This document shows positions 21,534 through 30,918 of a DNA stretch of 64,000 nucleotides, piece after piece (the stretch's first letter is position 1; every line of letters begins with the position of its first letter). Source of the stretch: Candidatus Aenigmatarchaeota archaeon (GTDB lineage Archaea > Aenigmatarchaeota > Aenigmatarchaeia > CG10238-14). The notes below the pieces were generated by a model. It was not told where the DNA came from, ran no database searches, and worked only from the letters and a program-made list of their open reading frames with translations. The position numbers were made by a program, and so were the translations under genes. The stretch lies in NCBI GenBank assembly GCA_030018415.1, contig JASEGC010000003.1, forward strand, positions 45,124 to 109,123. The letters run 5' to 3'.

Positions 21534-21572
21534 CTAATTGATATGTAAAAAGAATAGATAAAAGTTTTTATA
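21524..21572. repeat. Direct repeat copy 2
   Basis: ctacaggggtctaattgatatgtaaaaagaatagataaaagtttttata, near-identical to 20506-20555. Confidence 0.9.
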
Positions 21573-21648
21573 AATTAAAGTCTTGACGATCATGGAGGAA
21601 ATCAGCACACCTTCCCGAAGAATAATTTCTGATGAAATCGAGGAAAGG

Positions 21649-22671
21649 TTAACATTTCTGGCCGAATTTCTTAGCGATTAACGATATATCGATGATATTG
21701 ACCTTACGATCATTGTTTATGTCTGCATTTCCATGTTCCCATTGAGTACCACGGGCTTTAGATACTTTAATTATGTCATATATATCGACGTCTCCATCTC
21801 CATCGATATCACACCTTGGATCTTTAAATTTCTGACAGATTTCGATATCTTCTTCGTCAACTACACCATCACTATTCACATCCTCTTTTGTAGGATTTTC
21901 TTGATCGAAGGCTTTTGCAACCTTTGTTATGTCAATGATTTCGATTTTTCTGTTATCATTGAGATCCACATAATAACAACCAGAACAACAACCCTCTCCT
22001 GACTTCAATCCATCGCATCTTGGGTGAGCACCACATTTATAATCACATTTTTCTGAATAGTTACAGTTCGAATCACAGGTCTTATTTATATTTCCGTCGC
22101 ACCATGACGTGCTCGGAGATACTTCGTCGCATCCTGGATCAGCTCCACAAGCGGATTCACATCTTCCTGGAGCGATGGGTATATTTTGATCGAACGGTTC
22201 GTTACAGTTGTTCCTTCCGACTTCAAGCTTACCAGAACAAACTACTGGACCATCGTTTGGGTCATAAACCAAATCGTCTTTTTCCCCCCCAAGGGGAGGG
22301 TTGCACGAAGGTCCCCATGCTAACTTAACCCTTTCACCTGTATACTGCTCTAACCCTAGTTCGCATGAATCGTTATGTCCATAATCGTAGCACATGTCCT
22401 CTCCACAGTTTGGTCCGAAAGGATCAATAAAACCTCTGCAAGGATGGAATTTTATGGCACACGCACAATCTCGAGTCATACTGTAATGGTTCCAATCGTA
22501 CACCCAAATTCTGTCATGAGTACAATTGCTGTCGTTTCTTTCCCATCTATCGTTCCTGTAGTATATGTTACAAGCATCTGAAGTTTGTGAGAGTGTTATC
22601 GTTGCAAGAAGGACGATCAACGGATAAACTCTTTTGAATTTCATACCAACATCTAATATTTCCTTTTTCAA
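21649..22671 (-). CDS. Secreted Cys-rich protein with C-terminal dockerin-like repeats
   Basis: Signal peptide-like start; VNSDGVVDEEDIEI, DIDGDGDVDIYDIIKVSKA, DINNDRKVNIIDISLIAKKFGQ. Confidence 0.85.
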   Translation of the reverse strand: MKKEILDVGMKFKRVYPLIVLLATITLSQTSDACNIYYRNDRWERNDSNCTHDRIWVYDWNHYSMTRDCACAIKFHPCRGFIDPFGPNCGEDMCYDYGHNDSCELGLEQYTGERVKLAWGPSCNPPLGGEKDDLVYDPNDGPVVCSGKLEVGRNNCNEPFDQNIPIAPGRCESACGADPGCDEVSPSTSWCDGNINKTCDSNCNYSEKCDYKCGAHPRCDGLKSGEGCCSGCYYVDLNDNRKIEIIDITKVAKAFDQENPTKEDVNSDGVVDEEDIEICQKFKDPRCDIDGDGDVDIYDIIKVSKARGTQWEHGNADINNDRKVNIIDISLIAKKFGQKC

Positions 22672-23400
22672 TTTAATAATGCCACGCTGTGTTATAGATA
22701 ATCATACTCACTAATTATAATTTAGAGGAACTGTTTTATTTATCTGAGTTATATAAGAAAGTCATTGCAGAAGCAGAAATCGTAACTGTTAGAGGTATAG
22801 AAGAATTAAAAAATGTAGGGAAAAAGATGTAAAAGTCAAATACTCTGACAGATATTTTGAACCATTCATTCTTGGTGAAAAACCAAAGCTAAAGAGGTAT
22901 CCAGTGATGATATCCAGACTTATCCTGATTTAATATTGTCAAAGATTCGATTTTTAAAAAGGATTAGGACAGATATTTTTCGTGTAGATATCATCGATCT
23001 CTTCCGTTAAAAATAAAAGTCAATAAGAGAAATAATTAATCATAAAAAACAAAATTTTTGTTGAGTTTTTATTTGTTTGATGATGAATACATCATGATAG
23101 GTAAAAAAGTGTTTTGAGATATCTTTATAACACTTCCTCAATGCACTTTTTTGCTATTTGTAGATGACTTCCCCTCCAAGACATCAGGAATTATTCTCAA
23201 CTTATTCATCGCATCCACACTTATAAGAGGGTAGGCTCTCTTCACGATGACAGCTTCCGTACGTCATCCGCATATTATTTAAAGGAGAGTATAGGTCTCT
23301 CATTTCATTTACGGTCATCTATTAATAACTAAACACATACAACATTTCTATTCTGTAGTCACTAAATGATAATAACATCTACTCTACAGAAAATAATTCT

Positions 23401-25533
23401 TTATCTAGATAATCCATCGAGAACATCTTCAACCATTAAACGCTCGTCTTTTTCCCCAGTTAAAGCATCTATCACGTCCACGCTCCCATCATCGTAGAAT
23501 ATCAACCAATAGGGATAGTAACATTTCTTCCTCTCCACAGCCTCAGGGTTGAATAAATCCAAGACTTTGTCCGTGGATGCCATGCTTATCTTAAATGGCA
23601 AAACATCTCCAGCATACTTGTAATTAACAGGAGTCTCTGATATTTGATTTTCTATTATCTCCTCGAAGTTCAAATCAATGTTGCTCTCGTATTCTTTTTC
23701 TTCTTTAGTTATCAACTCTTGGCTTTGTAGCCTTGTTAGGATTTCAGATAAATCTTTCTCGGATATCTTCAACATTTTCATCATGTTCTCAAAGCTTGAC
23801 ATACCGTAAGTAGTTAAATACAGCAGAACAGCTTTATCTTTCATATTCAACCTGAGCAATCTCGGTAATCCATCTGTCCTTGTTAGAAGATTCTGCCTCA
23901 AGAAGACCAACTCCCCTGTTATCCCATCGACAAACAAATTATCCACTTTCTCTCCCTCCTCTGTGACGAATTTACACCTTAAAAGCCATAGAGGATAATA
24001 AACAAGCTTAAACTGTTCGAATTTCTTTATGATATTCTTCTTTACATCCTCCTCCAAGAATTTAGGGTAGAAATAGAGTATGTCTCCTTCCTCTTTCTCT
24101 TTTATCCTCTCAGGCATCATCGCTGGAGCCCCTGTATGGTTGCTTTTTCTGATCCTGATGTTCACGAGCAAAGGCTGGTCGATCAAGCCAACCATAACGC
24201 AAGTTCCTATGGGCAAAATCTTTATCTGTGACTCTATTCCTCTGGTTATGCCTTCGACAGAATCCATTATCGATCTCAAATCATTCGGGTTGGTTATCCT
24301 CAAGAAGAGCTGAGTGTTACATTGGGATAGAACATTCTTGTCGACTCTCGCAGGCCTTTGACTGATGATGGCTATGCCCATGCCGAATTTTCTGCCTTCT
24401 GATGCGACTGTCCTCAGTATGTCCGAGCTTATGGCTTCTCCTCCTAAACCTCTTTCAGGACAGAAGTTCTGTGCCTCTTCGATTACAAGAAGAAAGAACG
24501 GTATCTTGTTCTGTTTTCTAGCCTCGAATAAATCCTTGACGAGTTTGTAAACGACTAATTGCTGAACATCCGGCTCTATTCCCTTCAGGTTTATTATGCT
24601 GAGCATGTCCTTCTTGACTACATCACTCGGCTTTACGTAGCTGCTCGTGTCGAAAATTCCAGTAGATTTCAAGAAATCGATGACGGAAAGCGTGCTCCAC
24701 TTCGCCTTGCTGCTTGAGATCAAGATTTGTTTTCTTAGGTCGTCTAACGTGTATTCTGGTTTTCCCAAATCTTGAACAGCGGAGTACAGAACACTCATTT
24801 GATTGGCAGTCAAGCGGAAAGGAAACATCTCAAAAACTTCTTCATAGTTTAATTTGCCGTTGAACTTCAACTTCTTCGCCCCAACCATAAGATTTTTTTC
24901 TAGGCAGAATATCTGCAATTCCTTCTTGTAACCGTTTGGTTTTATGTTAAAAATCGGCATGTACTTGATCTCTTCGGGTTTTCTGTTTGGGTCTCGCAAT
25001 GACGTGTATTCCCCATGTGGATCGATGACAACAGCAGGGATCTTGTTCTCCATGAATTCTTCCAGCAGAACTCCGATGAAGTAGGACTTACCGAAGCCTG
25101 ACTTTGCTAGAACAGCGAGATGTTTTGTTATCAAAAGCTTTGGGTCAAGGTAGACTCTCAAGTTCTCAGAACCATCTAACAACCCCACATAGAGTCCAGA
25201 AGATTTCAGACCTAAGACTTTTTTTATCAGACCATCGTCTGCTTTGTAGACGAACGATCCTGGCTTAAAAGGCATTTTTGGTAATCTTACCGTTCCCCTT
25301 TTGTCTGTGTAACCGATGACAGAGACTCTTGCTATCGCTTTATCTCTCTCTTGTGTTATTCCTTCTATTCTTCCTAGAACCCAATGCTTCTCAGGGTCTC
25401 TTGTTGCTATAAAATCCATCTTTTTCATTACACCTGAGACTTCGAACATAAACCATTCTGGAGATGTTCTTCCTACGATTCTTCCGACGAGCATACTTCC
25501 ACTAATATTATTCTTAGAGTTTAAATTTAACAA
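23401..25533 (-). CDS. HerA-like/DUF87 ATPase
   Basis: VLAKSGFGKSYFIGVLLEE, VIDPHGEYTSL, LLVIEEAQNFCPE. Confidence 0.9.
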   Translation of the reverse strand: MLNLNSKNNISGSMLVGRIVGRTSPEWFMFEVSGVMKKMDFIATRDPEKHWVLGRIEGITQERDKAIARVSVIGYTDKRGTVRLPKMPFKPGSFVYKADDGLIKKVLGLKSSGLYVGLLDGSENLRVYLDPKLLITKHLAVLAKSGFGKSYFIGVLLEEFMENKIPAVVIDPHGEYTSLRDPNRKPEEIKYMPIFNIKPNGYKKELQIFCLEKNLMVGAKKLKFNGKLNYEEVFEMFPFRLTANQMSVLYSAVQDLGKPEYTLDDLRKQILISSSKAKWSTLSVIDFLKSTGIFDTSSYVKPSDVVKKDMLSIINLKGIEPDVQQLVVYKLVKDLFEARKQNKIPFFLLVIEEAQNFCPERGLGGEAISSDILRTVASEGRKFGMGIAIISQRPARVDKNVLSQCNTQLFLRITNPNDLRSIMDSVEGITRGIESQIKILPIGTCVMVGLIDQPLLVNIRIRKSNHTGAPAMMPERIKEKEEGDILYFYPKFLEEDVKKNIIKKFEQFKLVYYPLWLLRCKFVTEEGEKVDNLFVDGITGELVFLRQNLLTRTDGLPRLLRLNMKDKAVLLYLTTYGMSSFENMMKMLKISEKDLSEILTRLQSQELITKEEKEYESNIDLNFEEIIENQISETPVNYKYAGDVLPFKISMASTDKVLDLFNPEAVERKKCYYPYWLIFYDDGSVDVIDALTGEKDERLMVEDVLDGLSR

Positions 25534-25589
25534 GATTGTCTTCTAAAAATCATTTAAAAATCATAGCAAAATATGTTAACATCTCTTGC

Positions 25590-26129
25590 TTAAAGTTGAA
25601 TAATTATTTCTTTTTTTGTAAAGATTAATCGCATGTCGAATAATTTTTTTGGCTTCTTCAGCATTCTTCCAAGCCTTGAACTTGACGAACCTGTGTGGCT
25701 CCAATCTTTTGTAAGTTTCAAAAAATTCTTGGATTTCTTCTTAGCTTGTGTTGATGAATGTCATTGATATCGTTTACTCCGTCAAACCTGGAATCGCTTG
25801 TGGGAACAGACAACATTTTTGGATCTTCTCCCTTCTCATCCTCTATGATCAAAACTCCTATTACTCTTGATTTAATTATGCAACAACTTCAGCTGGCTCA
25901 CTGCATAAACCATAATATCCAAAGGATCTCCATCTTCATACCAGGTTTGGGGTATAAAACCATACTCAACAGGAAAAACAACTGAGGAATAGAGTGTTCT
26001 GTCCAAGACAAAGGCTTCCCATTCTGATTTGTATTCGTACTTGTCTCTCGTTCCACTTATGACTTCTACCACTACGTTGACTACATCTGGAGGATTATCC
26101 CCAACTGGTATATCTTTCCACAGGTTCAT
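25590..26129 (-). pseudogene. Inorganic pyrophosphatase with frameshifts
   Basis: ORF MNLWKDIPVGDNPPDVVNVVVEVISGTRDKYEY...YGFIPQTWYEDGDPLDIMVYA; downstream peptides (KSRVIGVLIIEDEKGEDPKML) in other frames. Confidence 0.8.
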
Positions 26130-26178
26130 GAAATCTCTAATTCAATTGGTTATGGGAATTTATATTTTGATTTTTTTT

Positions 26179-26264
26179 GGGCCCGATGGGATTCGAACCC
26201 ATGATCTCCTAGTTTCTCCTTGACTCCGAAGCCAGGCGCATTATCCAGGCTCTGCTACGGACCC
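26179..26264 (-). tRNA. tRNA-Arg(UCG) with ~12-nt intron (about 26214-26225)
   Basis: Acceptor GGGUCCG/CGGGCCC, stem CCUGG/CUAGG, 19-nt loop CUUCGGAGUCAAGGAGAAA. Confidence 0.88.
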
Positions 26265-26321
26265 TGATTGGATACCTAAGAAAAGTATAGAGTGTTGAAT
26301 TAAAAAGATTAAATTCTACGA

Positions 26322-26555
26322 TTATTTTCTCCGGTAAATTCTTTTCTTACTGTAGATTATCAACAACCCAAAAGCAACTAATAAAAAAGCACTAATCACA
26401 AGACTGATAAAGCTCAGTTTTTGGACATGGATTTCTGTTATTCTTCCCGTTATTTTAAATCTTTTGAAGTTAAATCCGTAGACGTAGAAGAAAGCAATAG
26501 CTAATACAATATAAACGAAGGTTATCATGATTGGTTGGACTTTGTTTGTTTTCAT
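26322..26555 (-). CDS. Small membrane protein
   Basis: Two hydrophobic segments. Confidence 0.5.
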   Translation of the reverse strand: MKTNKVQPIMITFVYIVLAIAFFYVYGFNFKRFKITGRITEIHVQKLSFISLVISAFLLVAFGLLIIYSKKRIYRRK

Positions 26556-26844
26556 ATTAACACAATTATTAGAACGAAATTAAAAGTATTTATTAGTCTT
26601 CCACAGCTATCTTCTGAGAGCTTCTCTAGTGATTAAAACACCGATGAAAATAATAGCCTATTAAAGCATTGTTTATGATTTCATTTCACTGGGCTTCGAG
26701 CAAAGTTTTTGCCTGAGTTTGTATTTCTAATATTGTCTGTCCTATTTAAAACAGATGATATTAAAAGATAAGAGAAGATGACACCGAAGATTATTATCGA
26801 AAGTCCTAACAACAATCTATTATTTTGAATTTTTAAATTAATAA

Positions 26845-27774
26845 TCATAGAAGTTTGATTAACTCTTTTTTTATTAGATCGATTGCTTCGTTCAGATTAC
26901 TTGATTTAAACCCCCCACCAAAAGCAAATTCTTGTTTACCTCCACATTTACCTCCCAAAAAATTACAGCCCTTCTCTAGCAGAGGAATAACGTTAAAATT
27001 CAAGTCATCACTCCTTCCCATGACTAAAAGACCAGAACTATCGCCAAATATGACAACAGTGTTTTTCTCTCCCCTTAAGCTTGCAGCTTTTCTCATCAAT
27101 TCCCTTCTATCCAAACCATCGAAAATTTTAGAGTATAATTTAACTCCTCTAATTTCTTCATATTCCAGTTTTTCCATTGCTTTCTTACTGGCTTCTTTTA
27201 AATTCTCTCTCAATCTTGTAATTTCTTCTTTAAGATTCTTTGCAGTGTTTTCAATCTTGTTAGGAGTTGTGCCAAGAATTTCCGTCACTTTCATCATAAT
27301 CTTCTTAGATTCTATGAGAAATTCTTTGGCTTTCTCACCCACTTCGTATTCTATCTCATACTCGCCCTTTCCAAGATTCTTGAAATTTTTTATAATGATA
27401 AGATCGATCTCACCAGTGCTTTCTACATGTTCCCCTTTACAGGCAACATAATCAAAATCTTCAACTTCCACTATCCTGATAGTTTTATCCTCTATTAAAT
27501 CCCATCTTCCTCTAAGCTTATCGCCGTATTCTTTCCTCAGTTTTTCCTTGTTTCCGACTGTTATTTTTATCTTTCTGTTTTCTTGGATGATTCTGTTCGC
27601 AATCTTCTCGGCTTTTAGTATTCCACTCCAATCGATTTTTCCGTCATACTTGACAAAGAGTTGTTTTTTATCTGGTTTTATCACAACTTTAACAGATTCT
27701 ATACCCTTGAAAACTCTTGAGAGGGATTGAAAAAGAACATGCTCTCCAGAGTGTGCTCTGGATTCTTCTGACAT
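26845..27774 (-). CDS. Stand-alone AlaX-like editing + DHHA1-domain protein
   Basis: AHSGEHVLFQSL, CKGEHVESTGEI, C-terminal GGGKCGGKQEFAFGGG-type DHHA1. Confidence 0.85.
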   Translation of the reverse strand: MSEESRAHSGEHVLFQSLSRVFKGIESVKVVIKPDKKQLFVKYDGKIDWSGILKAEKIANRIIQENRKIKITVGNKEKLRKEYGDKLRGRWDLIEDKTIRIVEVEDFDYVACKGEHVESTGEIDLIIIKNFKNLGKGEYEIEYEVGEKAKEFLIESKKIMMKVTEILGTTPNKIENTAKNLKEEITRLRENLKEASKKAMEKLEYEEIRGVKLYSKIFDGLDRRELMRKAASLRGEKNTVVIFGDSSGLLVMGRSDDLNFNVIPLLEKGCNFLGGKCGGKQEFAFGGGFKSSNLNEAIDLIKKELIKLL

Positions 27775-27778
27775 AAAC

Positions 27779-27897
27779 GCCCCCGGAGAGATTTGAACTC
27801 TCAACCTCCTGGTTTCTCTCAACAGCTAACAGCTTCAACCAGGTGTCAGTTGCTCCACCGTTCCTCCAGATTCGTCATCTGTTTGAGCTACAGGGGC
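27779..27897 (-). tRNA. tRNA with at least two insertions; tRNA-Asn favoured (G73, adjacent asnS), Phe(GAA) alternative
   Basis: Acceptor GCCCCUG/CGGGGGC, G73, D-stem GCUC/GAGC with 29-nt loop, stem CCUGG/CCAGG with 26-nt loop, T-arm GAGAG-UUCAAAU-CUCUC. Confidence 0.75.
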
Positions 27898-29199
27898 TCA
27901 GGGATAAATCCTCGTCAAAGTTCTTGGGAACGGAATCGCATCTCTAATATGATCTAATTTACAGATCCACATTATTAACCTTTCCAACCCAAGACCAAAT
28001 CCTGAGTGTGGAACAGTACCGAACTTTCTAACATCAATATACCATTGATAATCCTTTGTATCTAATTTTTCTTCTTCTAATCTTTTTAATAATTCATCTA
28101 AATCATGTATTCTTTGTCCTCCACCAATGAGTTCACCATAACCTTCCGGGGCCTGTAAATCATCCGATAATGTCACTTCTGGTTTTTTAGGATCTGGCTT
28201 ATGATAAAAGGCTTTGGCACTCTTTGGGAAATGTGTGATGAAGAAAGGCTCTTTGAATTTCAAACTCAAGACTTTTTGCTGTTCCCAAGTCAAATCCTCT
28301 CCCCATTTAACTGTAATTCCTTCTTTCTTGAGCATTTCTGTTGCCTCATCATAAGTTATTCTCGGGAAAGGCGGTTTGATCTTCAACAAATCTTTTGGGT
28401 CTCGTCCAAATATCCTCAATTCTTCAGGCAATTCTTTAGCTAATTTGTGCAGGATATAAGTTACTAACTCTTCTTGAACTTTCATCGTACGTTTCAAATC
28501 ACACCATGGCTCTTCAGCCTCGATATGCCAATACTCTGTCAAGTGCCTTCTCGTCCTGGACTTTTCTGCTCTGAATGAGGGAGCTACAGTAAATATCTTT
28601 CCTACTGAAGCAATGGCAGCCTCAGCATAGAGTTGCCAGCTTTGAGTTAAGTAAGCTTTTCTGTCAAAATATTTTAGTTCGAAGAGAGTTGAACCACCCT
28701 CACAGGCTGCAGTGATTATAATCGGTGATTGAAACTCGATATAGCCGTGAGACAAGAACCATTCTCTTGTTACTTCGAGTATTTTAGATCTTATCTTGAG
28801 TATGGCTTGCATCTTCTTACCTCTTATCCACAGATGACGATGATCCATCAGGAATTCTGGGCCATGATACTTCTTTGCTATGGGAAACTCTTCTTTGACT
28901 TCATGAAGGACTTTGATATCGTCGATAGATATTTCATAACCGCCAGGAGCACGTTTATCTTTTTTTACAGTTCCTTTTATCTCTACAGTGGATTCGACTG
29001 GTAATTTGTCTATTTTTTCATAGGTTTTTTCATCGACTGCATCCTTTCTTAAAGTAGTCTGAATTATTCCAGTTCCATCTCTTATGAGTAAGAATTGAAC
29101 TCCACCACTCGACCTCTTGTGATGGAGCCAGCCATGAATGTGAGCAGTTTTCTTCGCTTTACCAGACAATATCTTAGAGATATCGGTAAACTCTACCAT
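27898..29199 (-). CDS. asnS: Asparaginyl-tRNA synthetase
   Basis: ITAACEGGSTLFELKYFDRKAYLTQSWQLYAEAAIASVGKIFTVAPSFRAEKSRTRRHLTEYW; AsnRS rather than AspRS motif 2. Confidence 0.88.
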   Translation of the reverse strand: MVEFTDISKILSGKAKKTAHIHGWLHHKRSSGGVQFLLIRDGTGIIQTTLRKDAVDEKTYEKIDKLPVESTVEIKGTVKKDKRAPGGYEISIDDIKVLHEVKEEFPIAKKYHGPEFLMDHRHLWIRGKKMQAILKIRSKILEVTREWFLSHGYIEFQSPIIITAACEGGSTLFELKYFDRKAYLTQSWQLYAEAAIASVGKIFTVAPSFRAEKSRTRRHLTEYWHIEAEEPWCDLKRTMKVQEELVTYILHKLAKELPEELRIFGRDPKDLLKIKPPFPRITYDEATEMLKKEGITVKWGEDLTWEQQKVLSLKFKEPFFITHFPKSAKAFYHKPDPKKPEVTLSDDLQAPEGYGELIGGGQRIHDLDELLKRLEEEKLDTKDYQWYIDVRKFGTVPHSGFGLGLERLIMWICKLDHIRDAIPFPRTLTRIYP

Positions 29200-29344
29200 A
29201 GACTCACCTTTAAAAGTTGAAATTTGGAGAATAAAAGAGTTATGACTAAGAAAGGATCGGAAAGTTCAAGCCAGATTTTTACACTCACCGTGCAATTCCA
29301 GCACCTACCGTATTTTTATAAGTCCACATTTAAATGTTTTTCTT

Positions 29345-30307
29345 TTATGGTGATATCACTCCTGGAACTTTTGGGAATGGCACTGCTTCCCATACTGTAC
29401 CTAAACCGCAAATGAACCTTGTCAAACGTTCAACACCGATCCCAAACCCACTAGAAGGTAAGATGCCAGACTTCAACATCTTTAAATACCATTCGTATCT
29501 TGAGATATCATCTTCTAAGGGTTCCATCCTCTTTTTAACAGCTTCAAAACTGTATTCTCTTTCCCCGCCAGATATTGCTTCACCAAACCCTTCTGGAAAA
29601 ATTAAATCAAAATCTTTTAAGATACCATGTCTCCTCGAATCTTCTAGATAATAGAATCCTCTTGCTTCTTTTGGATAGTTTGTTATGAAGAAAGGGTCTT
29701 TAAATTTCTTAGATAGTGCTTCTTCTGCATCCCAAGGTATTTCCTCGCCATACTCAACATCAAAACCTAAACTATCGATAATCCTTAATGCTTCACTATA
29801 ATATAACCTCTTGAACGGAATCTTCGGAACTCTTAATTTCCTTCTTAACAATTTCAATTCTTCCCCACATTTTCTTTTTATTCTTTTAATCACATACTGT
29901 AACATTCTTTCTGCTAACCTCATCGAATCTTCATAGCTTGTTTCTGCTTCTTCTATATCGACCTGACGAAACTCTACTAAATGCCTACCAGTTTTTATTG
30001 TTTCTACTGGCTCAATTCTAACGCAAGGCGAAACAGCGAAGATCTTTCTCATCGAAGAAACCACCATTTGTTCGTAGAGGATCATACTACTCATTACTTT
30101 GAACTTAGAGCCATAGTAATCGATTGAAACTTGTTTTGCACCTCTTATCCCAGGATCTGTTGACGGTCCGATGATGGGAGCGAGTATCTCGATAAACCCT
30201 TCTTTTCTTAGAAACTCTCTCAAAGCAGAAAGTATTTCATCTTGAATTTTCAGAACTGCAACAGTTTTTGGGTCTTTAATAGTCAGGTATCTCTTCTCAC
30301 TAATCAC
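29345..30307 (-). CDS. AsnRS/AspRS catalytic-domain paralogue (archaeal asparagine synthetase-like)
   Basis: Class II core without anticodon-binding domain; FAVSPCVRIEPVETIKTGRHLVEFRQVDIEEAE, GFGIGVERLTRFICGL. Confidence 0.85.
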   Translation of the reverse strand: MISEKRYLTIKDPKTVAVLKIQDEILSALREFLRKEGFIEILAPIIGPSTDPGIRGAKQVSIDYYGSKFKVMSSMILYEQMVVSSMRKIFAVSPCVRIEPVETIKTGRHLVEFRQVDIEEAETSYEDSMRLAERMLQYVIKRIKRKCGEELKLLRRKLRVPKIPFKRLYYSEALRIIDSLGFDVEYGEEIPWDAEEALSKKFKDPFFITNYPKEARGFYYLEDSRRHGILKDFDLIFPEGFGEAISGGEREYSFEAVKKRMEPLEDDISRYEWYLKMLKSGILPSSGFGIGVERLTRFICGLGTVWEAVPFPKVPGVISP

Positions 30308-30416
30308 CTTTTGAAATAAAATATAAACGAGAATTTATATAATTATTTATAAGAAATACATAAAAATTATAAGAAATAGTTAATTATTTATACTAAATAT
30401 TATAAAAATTATAACT

Positions 30417-30899
30417 ATGCTTGATATTAAACTGGATGAAAAAGACATAGGAATACTGAGGATATTGCAAGAGAACTCCAAGATATCCTCGAAAGATATA
30501 GCAAAGAGGATAGGTAGTCCTATTCCTACAATTTATGCCAAGATAAAAAGAATGGAAGATTTAGGAATAATTAAAAACTACAAAGCTGTATTAGATGCTA
30601 AAAAACTTGGTAAAGGAACGACTGCTTTTATCCTTATATCTTTTGAATATCGTCCATCGGGAACAGAAAAGCCTCTTGATCAAAGAGAAATAGCCAAGAA
30701 GATTGCAAAGTTTCCAGAAGTACAAGAACTATATGTAATAACGGGCGATTGGGATATTCTGATCAAAGTTAAAGCCAAAGATGTAGATGATGTGGGAAAA
30801 TTCGTACTTGATAAGCTTAGAAAGATAGAGGGCATAGAAAAGACCTTGTCTTGTATGGTTTATGATGTGATAAAAGAAAGTTCAGATATCAGTTTATAA
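30417..30899 (+). CDS. Lrp/AsnC family regulator
   Basis: LDEKDIGILRILQENSKISSKDIAKRIG...; RAM-like C-terminus. Confidence 0.93.
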   Translation: MLDIKLDEKDIGILRILQENSKISSKDIAKRIGSPIPTIYAKIKRMEDLGIIKNYKAVLDAKKLGKGTTAFILISFEYRPSGTEKPLDQREIAKKIAKFPEVQELYVITGDWDILIKVKAKDVDDVGKFVLDKLRKIEGIEKTLSCMVYDVIKESSDISL

Positions 30900-30918
30900 T
30901 TAGTTGAAACTCAAACCA

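Noticed and set aside
23401-25533. HerA-like ATPase considered part of a defence or HerA-NurA system
   Set aside because: No NurA, Mre11/Rad50 or defence partner adjacent; housekeeping or unknown role is equally likely.
27775-27822. Extended starts of ORFs 26845-27822 and 20121-20450
   Set aside because: The extra N-termini read through tRNA genes; internal Met codons at 27774 and 20384 give family-like starts.
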